A DNA stretch of 64,000 bases, taken from NCBI GenBank assembly GCA_044449065.1, contig JBIOHP010000009.1, positions 62,001 through 126,000 on the forward strand, written 5' to 3'. Made by a program: the position numbers and the translations under genes. The notes under the pieces were generated by a model. It was not told the origin of the DNA. It made no database searches and saw only the letters and a program-made list of their open reading frames with translations. The DNA is from JBIOHP01 sp044449065 (GTDB taxonomy: Bacteria; Bacteroidota; Ignavibacteria; UBA10030; SZUA-254). Numbering within the stretch: the first letter of the stretch is position 1; every line of letters begins with the position of its first letter. This document shows, one piece after another, positions 8,417 to 18,637 of the stretch.

Positions 8417-11400
8417 ATGAAGAGGTTGTTCCTTCTTTTAACGATGTTTGTGGCGCCGATAAGTTTATTTGGCCAGGCAAGCCAGGTCATTCTACCCTAC
8501 AGGTCGGGTGGGTATTTGTACCAATTTGTAAGTGCGAGCTCTCCCTTAATTTCGACCCTGAGTTTTAAGAATCCTACCGCTTCCGAAACGGGGTACTTAA
8601 CCGGCAGGGCTGCCTTTGGAATCCTTAATACCCCGTCATCATCCCCTTGTCCTCTCAATGATACAGTTCACGTTAAAACGATTTGGCCTTCATCCAAAGA
8701 TTTAGTTTTGAGGAAACATATTTTTCTTCCGAATGGCGCACGGAATGTAAAAGTGTCTATCGCTCTTGATAACGACGCGCAAGCATTTTTTAACGGGAAA
8801 GATATCTCCGGAGGCCTCAAACAACATAGGACTTGCGCTTCTGAAAATGGAGATGTAATCTTTTCAGTTCCTGATTCTTTAGTGAAGACGGGGGACAATC
8901 TCGTTGCTGTGTGGGGCGATCTCGAAAGTTCAAAGAGCTATTTAGATATGCAGGTAACAGGCAATATTTCGTATACCATTTTATCGAGCGCCGGTCTTAA
9001 CGGTTCAATTGCTCCCAATGGATCAACATCAGTGCCTATTGGAACGAATGCAGCATACACTTTTACACCCTCAATCGGATATCACGTCGATAGCGTTATT
9101 GTTGACGGGATAAATAATCCATCGGCTCCCGGTTATACGTTTACCAATGTATTAGCGAACCATACCATCCGTGTCACGTTTGCAATCAATAAATATACGA
9201 TCACGGCGTCATCCGGGTCAAATGGCTCAATTACCCCAAGCGGTTCGATCATAGTGAATTATGGATCGAACCAGGGATTTAATTTTACCCCTTCGATTGG
9301 ATATCACGTTGATAGCGTGATTGTGGACGGAGTCCTTCAGGCGTCATTCCCGAGCGATACATTTTACAATGTAACAACGAACCATACTATCCGGGTAACG
9401 TTTGCTATCAATAAATATACTATCATGGCGTCATCTGGGACAAATGGCTCAATTACCCCAAGCGGTTCTGTCATAGTAAATTACGGTTCGAACCAGGCAT
9501 TCAATTTTACCCCTTCGATTGGATATCACGTTGATAGCGTAATTGTGGATGGAGTCCTTCAGGCGTCATCCCCAAGCGATACGTTTTACAACGTAACTAC
9601 GAATCACACTATTCGGATTACTTTTGCGATTAATCAATATACAATTCAATCATCATCAGGTGCCAATGGTTCAATAACACCAAACGGATCGATTATAGTA
9701 AACTATGGATCGAACCAGGGATTTAATTTTACCCCTTCGATTGGATATCACGTTGATAGCGTGATTGTGGACGGAGTCCTTCAGACGTCATCCCCGAGCG
9801 ATACGTTTTACAGTGTAACTACGAATCACACTATTCGCGTAACATTTGCGATTAATCAATATACGATCACTGCATCGACAGGGGCAAATGGGTCGATAAC
9901 ACCCAGCGGGTCGGTTATCGTGAATTATGGATCGAACCAGGGATTTAATTTTACCACTTCGATTGGATATCACGTTGATAGCGTGATTGTCGATGGTGTG
10001 CTTCAGGCATCAACTCCGAACGATACGATTTACAATGTAACTACGAACCACACTATTCGGGTTACATTTGCCATCAATAAATATACAATCACCGCCTCAT
10101 CGGGGTCGAATGGATCTATAAACCCAAGCGGGTCGGTTATAGTGAATTATGGATCAAACCAGGCATTTAATTTCACGCCTTCGATTGGATATCACGTTGA
10201 TAGCGTGATTGTGGATGGAGTCCTTCAGGCATCATCCGCGAACGATACGATTTACAATGTAACTACGAACCATTCCATTCGGGTTACTTTTGCAATCAAT
10301 AAATATACAATTACTGCATTGTCAGGAGCAAATGGTTCAATAACGCCAAGCGGGTCGGTTATAGTGAATTATGGATCAAACCAGGCATTCAATTTTACCC
10401 CATCAACCGGATATCACATTGACAGTGTAATTGTAGATGGAGTACTTCAGGCGTCATCCCCGACTGATACATTCATGAATGTAATTACGAATCATACTAT
10501 TCGGGTAACATTTGCGATCAATAAATATACTATTAATGCTTCAGCGGGAGCGAACGGTTCGATCACCCCGAGTGGCGCCGTGATTGTGCCCTATGGCAGC
10601 AACGCGCCCTTTCTCATACAGGCAAATCCCACATATCACATCGACTCTCTCTTTATTGACAATAATCCCGGATTTTCGGTTGCGACATCGCCTTCAACAC
10701 CGGCTCAATATCAGGACACTCTGCTAAATGTTACTGCGAACCATTCGATCTATTTGACCTTTGCGCGAAATCATTATTCTCTTTCGGTTTTGGTCGATAC
10801 GTATCCATCAACCGGTAATACGGCAATTGGATCTGCGAATGTTAATCCGAATAAAATTCTCTACAATCCGGGAGACTCCGTGACGCTAACGGCTTTCGCT
10901 TCCCCGGGCTACCATTTTGTCCGATGGATTTTTCCCGACAGCTCACTACCGACTGATAATCCCAAAAGGATATCGATGGATGGAAACAAAGTCATCACGG
11001 CAATATTCGCAGTAAACATACGGCTGCAAATAGTAGTCAACACTCTCGCAGATACAGTCGATTCGACCGGGGTGAAAATTTCTTTGCGCCAGGCGATCAT
11101 GATGGCGAATGCAAACCCCGGCAGCGACGGAATATCATTCGATATCGTAACCGGAAGCGCTCCCGGTTCCAAGATTATTTTGTTGCATCAGCCGCTTCCG
11201 CCGTTCACGGATGCTATCGATCTGGATTTTAGCAATTTGCTCGATAGCTTGGGTCATCCGCTCATTACGTTGACGCCTGGGTACGCTTCAACGGCTTACC
11301 CGCAAAGCGATGGAATTGATCTGGGGGGTGGGTTCTTGCGATGGGGTTATATTCCTCATGGAAGTATCATTCGGGGTCTCAGTATTACCGGGTTCCCCGG

Positions 11401-14400
11401 ATCGGGCATTTGTATCAACAGCGACAGCAACCTGATACAACAAAACATCATCACAGGTAACGGCGGGCATGGAGTTTGCATTCACGATGGAAACGCTAAT
11501 GCGATTGGCAATACATACGCGGCAGCGGGTGGTAACGGAGGGAATACTATTTATTCAAATGGTCTTGATGGCATTGCGGTGATCGACGTTAATCCCGCTG
11601 ATTCCATTCCGCCGCCATCCGGAAATACAATTTTAGGAAATTCTATTTATTTTAACGGCGAACTGGGAATTGATCTGGGTGGCAATGGTCAGGTTACGCA
11701 GAATAAATATCCGCTGGGTCCCACGAATCCACTCATTCGTCCGACGGTTCCTGATGCCATTAATTATCACGTTAATTTTCCCGCTGTCGATATTGCAACC
11801 GTTGCCGGAACCGATTCATCTGTCGTTCAGGGATATCTCCTGAGCTGGAAGAGCACAACATTTCGCATCGAAGTGTTCGAGAATGATTCATCGAATATCT
11901 CCGGTTACGGTGAAGGAAAAAAACTGATCGGAGCGACCACGGTGACGACGAATGCCGACTCCGCGTATGCCTGGTTCTCCATCACATCGAAAACACCGCT
12001 GCAGTTTGGTCAATTTATATCAGCCACAGCGACCGATCAATATGGCAATACATCCGAATTTTCACAAAATTTCTCGGTTGGGATTGAAACGAGAATATTT
12101 TCTGCAAATCAGTATGTTATAAATAAAACGTTATCAGGAATTCCACTGCATTGGCCTGATGCGAAGGCAACATACAATTTTGCAAACAGCGTAAGTGTAT
12201 CCGGACTCCAATCACAAATCGAAACATCATTTGTTGCCTGGAATGTCCAGGCGATAAAACCGGATTTAACTCCGATCCTTTCGTATTCTAAAGCCGCAAA
12301 TCCGACCCAAACTGAACAATGGGGAGGGTATCCGGATGGCGTCAACAACGTTGTTATGATCGATAGTAATTGGGTGCAAACTACCGGTTCAACCGACGGG
12401 GTAATTGCCGTCACGAGAGTGCGATATAATGCGTTCACAGGCGAAATGACAGACGTTGACGTTGCATTCAACGCGCAAGATTTTATTTTCGGTAATGCCG
12501 ATGATACGACTTCTCCGGCGAACGTCAAGGATATGCGGGATGTCGCCACTCATGAAGCCGGACATTTCGGCGGTTTGGGAGATATGTACGTTCCGGGGTA
12601 TGTCGGTTGGGATATACGCATGGGTTCAAATAATGAGAATCTGACAATGTACGGCATCATCAAAAATAAGGAAACGTCAAAAAGGACTCTGGCATCGGGC
12701 GATATTGCCGGTATCAATTATATTTATTCGAATGTTTCTAAAAGTTCAATTGATCTGGTTTTATTGATTGACGGTTCGTCAGGTTTCGATCAAAGATATA
12801 ATGGTGTTACGCCATCGAAGAATAGCGCCGCCGAGTTGGTGCAAAATCTGCGACCATCGGATAGAATCTCCGTGATCAAACTTCCGGATACTGTGATCGT
12901 GCCGCTAACATCCGTAGATTCTACCAATTTAAATACTGTTATTAATGCTATTAATGGTATATCGGTAGGTGGAACCTCCAGTATCGGTACCGGGTTGCAG
13001 AAGGCAATGACCGTACTCAATGTGAGCAATCCAAACCGGGACGCGATAATTTTATTCTCAGCAGGAGAGGAAATCGGCTCTCCGGGCGCACTGAGCGTAG
13101 CCCCCATCCTGATTGGAAGAGGCGTGCCCCTTTTTACCATGGGTTTTTCGGGCTCCCCCGGTCAAGCACTCGATAGTAAGCTTGCCGATACCACAGGAGG
13201 TATCTATTTTCTCACAGCAGATACGACAATTAGTCTTGCGGCTCATCAAATTTGGAATGCTCTCACGGGTACCCAGCTTGTTGCCGATACCGGAACATTC
13301 TCCGGAGCCGGACTTGCATGGCAGGGACAAAAAGGAATTGCCTGGCAGGGTGGCTTAGCATGGCAGGGACAAAAAGGAATTGCCTGGCAAGGCGGTATCG
13401 CGTGGCAAGGCGGCATTGCCTGGCAAGGAGCGATTGATCCGGGAACAACGACCATACAACCCGGATTAAATTGGCAGGGAAGCACTTTTATATTGTTACT
13501 GATCCCTCCGGGATATCCAATTCCCACAGGAGTTACCGATAGTTCATCCACTCCAAGTTATGTTATAACTCCGAATAATTTGCCCCATGGTGCTCAATAT
13601 ATTCAGGGAACGACATACGCATTTTACAAAATCCCCAATCCAGCCCCCGGGCCTTGGATACTTTTCCCGGTTGGAGCTAATTCAACTCCGGCGCCTCAGA
13701 ATGCGGAACCTGTTTTTCTAAATATTACGACCCAATCAGACGTCGTTATGCACGTGAGTTTTGGAAAAGCTACCTATAATCCCGGTGATGTTATAAGCTT
13801 CCAGGCGACTCTTGCCGACGGCGGTCCATTAGCGGGAAGTGCGCATGTTTCTGGAGGTCAGCCGATTACGAATGCGCTCGTTACTGCAAACATCACAATT
13901 CCAGGCGATACAATTCCGCATCCTGTGACTTTGAATTCTGTGGGAGGTGGTATTTATAAAGGTTCATTTAACCAAACGATAGTAACGGGTTCTTACAATT
14001 TCCGATTTCAAGCTACCGGAACGACTCCTACACTTCCACAAGGATTTAATCGGAAGAGCACACAGGCGGTTTTTGTTACTCCTATTTATCAGAATGCGGT
14101 CGTGTTCGCCGGCGACAGCGCGATTTTCAAGGACACGGCGAAAATACTTTCAGGCAATATTTTTGTCAATCGAAAATCTAAGACAGGTGATCCGGGCGTC
14201 GAATTGTTGATAGGCGCCGGTGTCACTACGGCGTCGGGCTGCGATTTGAAAGCAGATCGCATTCAAATTCAAAGCGGATCGGTGATCGGAGGCAACGTTT
14301 ATTATAACCAATTGACAAATAATGGATCAATTAATGGATCGATTAACACCCCGTTGACTCTTCCGATTGGTCAGTTTCCGCCTTTCGCAACAGCGGACAC

Positions 14401-15229
14401 ATCTGTAGAGCATGGAAAGTGTTACACAATAGTTTTTGGCCGTAAAGATACATTGCAACCGGGCGTATATGGTGATGTCCTCATTCTTCCGTTATCGAAT
14501 CTTACGATGGTTCCCGGCATATATCAGTTGCGCTCGCTCACGCTTATGCTCGGAGCGAAACTGCAATTCAGCGGGAGCAGCCAGACACAGTTACGGATTC
14601 GCCACACTCTTTATCTCGGAGTAAACACATATCTTGGCCCAACAACCGGGAGTTTGCTTAATGCTTCAAATATTCTTCTGTATGTAGGCGGAACCGATCC
14701 GGAAGCAAGTTGTAGATTGGCTGTTTGTATAAATCAAAAATCCACCGTCAACGCAAATATTTACGCATCAAATGGAACAATTTTTATGGATAAGGGAACG
14801 ATTGCAACCGGCGCTTTTTTTGGTAAAGTCGTCCGTATCGGCTATGGTGTTGTGCTAAACTTAGCTTCCGCGTTTAACGGTTCTATGCCAATATCGAAAA
14901 CAGCAATTGGTCAAGTTCCGACTGAGGGAGACAAATCGACAAAGCTCCCTATAGCATTCCAGTTGATGCAGAATTATCCCAATCCATTTAATCCGACGAC
15001 AGTGATTCGATATGCGTTGCCTGCACAATCGGGTGTTTCTCTTACGATTTACAATGTTCTTGGACAAGAAGTCACAAAACTTGTGGATGGTCTTGAGCCG
15101 CAGGGGTACCATGAAGTATCGTGGAACGGAAAAAATGGGACCGGGCTCAACGTAAGCAGCGGACTATATTTCTATAGGATTAAGGCAGGGAATTTTGTTG
15201 ATATCAAAAAGATGATTTTGATGAAATAA
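8417..15229 (+). CDS. Giant T9SS-secreted multidomain protein: InlB-like repeats, metzincin, vWA, AWQG repeats
   Basis: 2,270 residues when started at ATG 8417, which has AAGGA eight bases upstream and gives a signal peptide ending SLFGQ; the frame extends upstream only by a non-signal-like 14 residues. Order: a lectin-like beta domain (~40-185); eight 74-residue divergent InlB B-repeat-like units plus one odd unit (~186-860); a CSLREA/beta-helix-like stretch (VVNTLADTVDS); a metzincin motif HEAGHFGGLGD at ~1379 with a Met-turn LTMYG; a vWA-like domain (~1445-1620) with a degenerate metal site; AWQG repeats (~1632-1675); an Ig-like domain; a beta-rich domain; and a T9SS sorting domain (~2180-2270, NYPNPFNPTT). 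The third zinc ligand would be Asp. It is likely a surface protease/adhesin; the substrate is unknown. Confidence 0.85.
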   Translation: MKRLFLLLTMFVAPISLFGQASQVILPYRSGGYLYQFVSASSPLISTLSFKNPTASETGYLTGRAAFGILNTPSSSPCPLNDTVHVKTIWPSSKDLVLRKHIFLPNGARNVKVSIALDNDAQAFFNGKDISGGLKQHRTCASENGDVIFSVPDSLVKTGDNLVAVWGDLESSKSYLDMQVTGNISYTILSSAGLNGSIAPNGSTSVPIGTNAAYTFTPSIGYHVDSVIVDGINNPSAPGYTFTNVLANHTIRVTFAINKYTITASSGSNGSITPSGSIIVNYGSNQGFNFTPSIGYHVDSVIVDGVLQASFPSDTFYNVTTNHTIRVTFAINKYTIMASSGTNGSITPSGSVIVNYGSNQAFNFTPSIGYHVDSVIVDGVLQASSPSDTFYNVTTNHTIRITFAINQYTIQSSSGANGSITPNGSIIVNYGSNQGFNFTPSIGYHVDSVIVDGVLQTSSPSDTFYSVTTNHTIRVTFAINQYTITASTGANGSITPSGSVIVNYGSNQGFNFTTSIGYHVDSVIVDGVLQASTPNDTIYNVTTNHTIRVTFAINKYTITASSGSNGSINPSGSVIVNYGSNQAFNFTPSIGYHVDSVIVDGVLQASSANDTIYNVTTNHSIRVTFAINKYTITALSGANGSITPSGSVIVNYGSNQAFNFTPSTGYHIDSVIVDGVLQASSPTDTFMNVITNHTIRVTFAINKYTINASAGANGSITPSGAVIVPYGSNAPFLIQANPTYHIDSLFIDNNPGFSVATSPSTPAQYQDTLLNVTANHSIYLTFARNHYSLSVLVDTYPSTGNTAIGSANVNPNKILYNPGDSVTLTAFASPGYHFVRWIFPDSSLPTDNPKRISMDGNKVITAIFAVNIRLQIVVNTLADTVDSTGVKISLRQAIMMANANPGSDGISFDIVTGSAPGSKIILLHQPLPPFTDAIDLDFSNLLDSLGHPLITLTPGYASTAYPQSDGIDLGGGFLRWGYIPHGSIIRGLSITGFPGSGICINSDSNLIQQNIITGNGGHGVCIHDGNANAIGNTYAAAGGNGGNTIYSNGLDGIAVIDVNPADSIPPPSGNTILGNSIYFNGELGIDLGGNGQVTQNKYPLGPTNPLIRPTVPDAINYHVNFPAVDIATVAGTDSSVVQGYLLSWKSTTFRIEVFENDSSNISGYGEGKKLIGATTVTTNADSAYAWFSITSKTPLQFGQFISATATDQYGNTSEFSQNFSVGIETRIFSANQYVINKTLSGIPLHWPDAKATYNFANSVSVSGLQSQIETSFVAWNVQAIKPDLTPILSYSKAANPTQTEQWGGYPDGVNNVVMIDSNWVQTTGSTDGVIAVTRVRYNAFTGEMTDVDVAFNAQDFIFGNADDTTSPANVKDMRDVATHEAGHFGGLGDMYVPGYVGWDIRMGSNNENLTMYGIIKNKETSKRTLASGDIAGINYIYSNVSKSSIDLVLLIDGSSGFDQRYNGVTPSKNSAAELVQNLRPSDRISVIKLPDTVIVPLTSVDSTNLNTVINAINGISVGGTSSIGTGLQKAMTVLNVSNPNRDAIILFSAGEEIGSPGALSVAPILIGRGVPLFTMGFSGSPGQALDSKLADTTGGIYFLTADTTISLAAHQIWNALTGTQLVADTGTFSGAGLAWQGQKGIAWQGGLAWQGQKGIAWQGGIAWQGGIAWQGAIDPGTTTIQPGLNWQGSTFILLLIPPGYPIPTGVTDSSSTPSYVITPNNLPHGAQYIQGTTYAFYKIPNPAPGPWILFPVGANSTPAPQNAEPVFLNITTQSDVVMHVSFGKATYNPGDVISFQATLADGGPLAGSAHVSGGQPITNALVTANITIPGDTIPHPVTLNSVGGGIYKGSFNQTIVTGSYNFRFQATGTTPTLPQGFNRKSTQAVFVTPIYQNAVVFAGDSAIFKDTAKILSGNIFVNRKSKTGDPGVELLIGAGVTTASGCDLKADRIQIQSGSVIGGNVYYNQLTNNGSINGSINTPLTLPIGQFPPFATADTSVEHGKCYTIVFGRKDTLQPGVYGDVLILPLSNLTMVPGIYQLRSLTLMLGAKLQFSGSSQTQLRIRHTLYLGVNTYLGPTTGSLLNASNILLYVGGTDPEASCRLAVCINQKSTVNANIYASNGTIFMDKGTIATGAFFGKVVRIGYGVVLNLASAFNGSMPISKTAIGQVPTEGDKSTKLPIAFQLMQNYPNPFNPTTVIRYALPAQSGVSLTIYNVLGQEVTKLVDGLEPQGYHEVSWNGKNGTGLNVSSGLYFYRIKAGNFVDIKKMILMK
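8975..10770 (+). repeat. Tandem 222-bp coding repeats (8 units)
   Basis: Eight consecutive 74-codon units inside the giant protein, each with the pattern Y-T-I-x-x-x-x-G-x-N-G-S-I-x-P-x-G-S, then YHVDSVIVDGVLQ and NHTIRVTF. Units 2-7 are strongly alike at the DNA level, including long identical runs such as GGATATCACGTTGATAGCGT. The first and last units are more diverged. This is the usual pattern of copy number change by recombination within an adhesin stalk. Confidence 0.9.
13311..13482 (+). repeat. Short Trp-rich coding repeats (AWQG motif)
   Basis: Within the giant T9SS gene, directly after the vWA-like domain. Six copies of an AWQG motif occur in units such as GIAWQGG and GLAWQGQK, and a seventh variant NWQG follows after a 13-residue linker. 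The DNA repeats too (GGAATTGCCTGGCA), so the array grew by tandem duplication. Function unknown. Confidence 0.85.
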
Positions 15230-15263
15230 TTTTCTAAACTAATATTTCCATAAAGTATTCTAT

Positions 15264-15299
15264 GGGCTATCGCGGATAAATCGTCCGTGATAGCCTTTT
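15264..15299 (+). terminator. Rho-independent terminator
   Basis: Hairpin GGCTATCGCGGA - loop TAAATCG - TCCGTGATAGCC followed by TTTTA, 35 bases after the stop of the giant T9SS gene. It separates that gene from the downstream phosphatase gene. Confidence 0.8.
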
Positions 15300-15383
15300 A
15301 TATTCTCAAGGATGAAGGATCATTGTTGTAAATCCAAGGAAAACACCATATTACAGCATAATAAAACAATCTGGAGAGGAAGA

Positions 15384-18300
15384 ATGAACCATCGCGAGAG
15401 AATTGTTAAACTATTTTTTACCTTCATAGTTCTTACCATTACGCTTCGTTTCTCAGTTTTTGCCCAAAAAGAACTCATGTTTGAACATTTAACTGTGAAG
15501 GAAGGACTTTCGCAGGGGAGTGTGTTGTGTGTGTTTCAGGATAGCTATGGTTTCATGTGGTTCGGCACGCAGGATGGGCTGAATAAGTTCGATGGATATG
15601 AGTTTCAAATCTTTAAACATAATCCCGCCGACTCTAACTCTATCAATGATAATTTTATCATTTACATAGCAGAGGATACGAATCATATTTTATGGCTCGG
15701 CACACTTAACAATCCAAAAATTTTAAGTAAGTTTGATAGGAGAACGGAAACATTTACGCAGGTTGCCCGTGATAGCGTCAAGCTGAAAGGAGCCAAGGTT
15801 AGCCAGGCAAATACCGAATATGTTGATCCATCGGGCGTACGCTGGTCGGGTTCGCCGGGACCGGGATTGAGTAGGTACGATCCACGAACCGGAAAAACAA
15901 AGATTTTCAAACACAATGCTGCCGATCCACGAAGTTTGTTGAACGACAAAGTATATTCGGTTGTTGGCGATCATACAGGAACGATCTGGGTCGGAACACG
16001 TGATGGGCTTGAGCGGTTTGATGAAAAATCTGAAACCTTCATTCACTATCGCCATGATGATAAAAATCCCGGGAGTTTAAGCGATAATTACGTATGGCCG
16101 ATCATTGAAGACCGCGATGGCGTCCTTTGGGTCGGAACATATCATGGAGGTTTAAATCGATTCGACAGGGTGTCCGAGACATTTACCCATTATGTCCATG
16201 AAGCATCCAATCCGAGGAGTCTTGCCGGTGATTTGGTCTATTCTCTCTATCAAGACGCCTCCGGAATGATCTGGGTAGGAACCGGCGATAATGGCGTTGA
16301 TCGGTTTCATCCCGAGTTATCCAACTTTTCACAATATTTGCACAACCCTTCCAACCCCAACAGTCTGGCAGATAATAATATATCATCAATCTATGTCGAT
16401 AATTCAGGAATGGTCTGGATTGGGACGAGAAGCGGACTTAATCGTTGGGATAGAAATACCGGAAAATTTACTTTATACCAGCACGATCCGTCAAATCCAC
16501 GGAGCATCAGCGGCAATAGTGTTCAGTCAATGCTCGAGACACGTTCTGGGAATTTCTGGATCGGTACATCGGGCGACGGTCTCGATCGGTTTGATAGAAC
16601 CACAAGCACGTTTGTCCATTTCAAAAATAATCCGGTAAATCCGAATTCTTTAAGCGACAACAGAATATATGCGTTGCTTGAAGATCGAAAGGGGTATATC
16701 TGGGTAGGAACATACGGCGAAGGATTATGCCGCTTTGATCCGAACAATGAGACATTCAAAAGATATATCCATTCCGATTCGATCACAACGAGTATCGGAG
16801 GGCAAAGTGCGTGGTCGCTTCTTGAAGACAGGGATGGTGTTTTGTGGGTCGGTACATTTGGCGGGGGCTTGAACCGGTTCAATAGTGCAACCGAAACGTT
16901 TACACATTATACCCATAGCGACTCAAATGCAAACAGCTTAAGCGATAATTTCGTTGTCTCTCTTAATGAAGATCGTGAAGGAAATCTTTGGGTTGGTACG
17001 ACTGGGGGATTAAATATCATGCAACGGGATAATGGTTCATTCCATCATTACCGCGAAAAAGACGGTCTGGCAAACGATGTTGTCTTCGGCATTCTTGAAG
17101 ACGAGAGCGGAAATATGTGGATGAGTACAAATAAAGGCATTTCCCGGTTCGACATGAAACTGGGAACGTTTCGAACGTATACTTATGAGGATGGTCTTCA
17201 AGGCAATGAATTTAATCAGGGGGCATATGCTCAGGATAAGCGCACAGGGGAAATATTTTTTGGTGGAGCAAATGGGTTCAACGTATTTTCTCCGGCTAAG
17301 ATCAACAATAATCCATACGTTCCTCCTGTCGTCTTCACATCCTTTCATCGATACAATACTGACGACGTGCAGGGGACGCCGATTCAAGAACCGGGAATTG
17401 ACGCAAGACCGGAGATAACACTTACGTATAAGGACAACGTAGCAAATATCAGATTTGCCGCTCTTAATTTCTACAATACGTTTAAAAACCGTTATGCGTA
17501 TAAGCTGGAAGGATTCAATGATAATTGGATCCAACTCGGCACGGACCGTATAGCGACATTCACAAATCTTGACGCCGGTAAATACATTCTTCACGTCAGG
17601 GGATCGAATAATGATGGGGTTTGGAATGATAATGGAGCCGTGCTTCGACTCATCGTCACACCGCCGTGGTGGAGGACAACCTGGGCGTACGGTATCTATG
17701 TTGTACTAGTGTTCGGATTTCTCAATTCGGTACGAAGATTTGAGATCAACCGCAGGGAACAGAAAGCCAAAGTTCGGGAATCGGAACTTCACGCAAAGGC
17801 AGCAGAAGCGGAGAAGAGGGCGCTTCAGGCAGAAAATGAACGGCAGACAAAAGAATTAGAAGACGCCCGAAAGCTACAGCTCTCGATGCTTCCAAAAGAA
17901 GTGCCGAACATTCCGGGTTACGAGATTTCGGTATTCATGAAAACCGCTACCGAGGTGGGAGGGGATTATTACGACTTCATCGTCACTCCGGAAGGAGTGT
18001 TAAATGTTGCGTTCGGGGATGCTACCGGTCATGGAATGCAGGCGGGTACAATCGTAACCCTCATGAAGGGCCTGTTCATATCCGACGCGTCAAAAATTGA
18101 AATTCAAAGTTTCTTTAACCATTGCAGCAAAGCTATTAAGGAAATTAAGCTTGGCAGGTTGTATATGGCGCTCACACTTGCAAGATTCAATGGAAAAAGC
18201 GTATCTTTATCGAGTGCGGGTATGCCCCCGGCATACCTCTACCGGAATAGTGATGGTTCGATTGAGGAAATATTGCTCAAAGCTGTGCCGCTCGGCTCGA

Positions 18301-18563
18301 TGAAAAATTTTCCGTACTCTTTGTACGAAACATCGATGGAAAAGGGGGATACCCTGCTATTTTTAACTGATGGTCTGCCCGAACAGAAGAACGGCAATGG
18401 CGAGATGTTTGATTATTCGAAAATTATCGATTTATTTAAATCAGTTTCGGACTGTACGCCTGAGAAGATTATCACACACTTGGTGAAGGAAGGAGACGCC
18501 TGGATGAATGGTGTTGTCCAGGATGATGATATTACACTCTTAGTGATACGAAGAAAAGAATAG
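15384..18563 (+). CDS. Beta-propeller sensor with SpoIIE-type phosphatase output
   Basis: 1,059 residues from ATG 15384, which has GGAGAGGA just upstream and starts a signal sequence ending SVFAQ; earlier in-frame codons give no signal. Residues ~30-620 are two-component-regulator propeller repeats (W-x-G-T/WVGT-x-x-GGL-x-R-F-x pattern repeated about a dozen times). A Y_Y_Y domain follows (~690-755, ending IVTPPWW). Next come one membrane helix (~766-785), a coiled coil and a SpoIIE/PP2C domain (~830-1059) with GGDYYDF, GDATGHG and DDDITLLVI. A periplasmic signal read by the propeller would control dephosphorylation of an RsbV-type antagonist in the cytoplasm. Candidate partners, RsbW-like and RsbV-like proteins, are encoded directly downstream. 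This output is a SpoIIE replacement for the histidine kinase usual in hybrid propeller sensors. Confidence 0.9.
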   Translation: MNHRERIVKLFFTFIVLTITLRFSVFAQKELMFEHLTVKEGLSQGSVLCVFQDSYGFMWFGTQDGLNKFDGYEFQIFKHNPADSNSINDNFIIYIAEDTNHILWLGTLNNPKILSKFDRRTETFTQVARDSVKLKGAKVSQANTEYVDPSGVRWSGSPGPGLSRYDPRTGKTKIFKHNAADPRSLLNDKVYSVVGDHTGTIWVGTRDGLERFDEKSETFIHYRHDDKNPGSLSDNYVWPIIEDRDGVLWVGTYHGGLNRFDRVSETFTHYVHEASNPRSLAGDLVYSLYQDASGMIWVGTGDNGVDRFHPELSNFSQYLHNPSNPNSLADNNISSIYVDNSGMVWIGTRSGLNRWDRNTGKFTLYQHDPSNPRSISGNSVQSMLETRSGNFWIGTSGDGLDRFDRTTSTFVHFKNNPVNPNSLSDNRIYALLEDRKGYIWVGTYGEGLCRFDPNNETFKRYIHSDSITTSIGGQSAWSLLEDRDGVLWVGTFGGGLNRFNSATETFTHYTHSDSNANSLSDNFVVSLNEDREGNLWVGTTGGLNIMQRDNGSFHHYREKDGLANDVVFGILEDESGNMWMSTNKGISRFDMKLGTFRTYTYEDGLQGNEFNQGAYAQDKRTGEIFFGGANGFNVFSPAKINNNPYVPPVVFTSFHRYNTDDVQGTPIQEPGIDARPEITLTYKDNVANIRFAALNFYNTFKNRYAYKLEGFNDNWIQLGTDRIATFTNLDAGKYILHVRGSNNDGVWNDNGAVLRLIVTPPWWRTTWAYGIYVVLVFGFLNSVRRFEINRREQKAKVRESELHAKAAEAEKRALQAENERQTKELEDARKLQLSMLPKEVPNIPGYEISVFMKTATEVGGDYYDFIVTPEGVLNVAFGDATGHGMQAGTIVTLMKGLFISDASKIEIQSFFNHCSKAIKEIKLGRLYMALTLARFNGKSVSLSSAGMPPAYLYRNSDGSIEEILLKAVPLGSMKNFPYSLYETSMEKGDTLLFLTDGLPEQKNGNGEMFDYSKIIDLFKSVSDCTPEKIITHLVKEGDAWMNGVVQDDDITLLVIRRKE

Positions 18564-18637
18564 ATTGATTTCAAAGCTATTGAGAACATTTTGTCCCGAT
18601 TTATCATAACAGTCATTATGAAGGAGAACACGCGCGT

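Noticed and set aside
8975..10770. Regularly spaced repeats as a possible CRISPR array
   Set aside because: The 222-bp units are one continuous coding frame with InlB-like protein repeats, and there are no short repeats with unique spacers or cas genes.
13246..13551. Minus-strand frame rich in Cys-Gln/Cys-His motifs opposite the AWQG array
   Set aside because: It is the antisense of the coding AWQG repeats, lacks a ribosome site and would overlap a well-supported gene.
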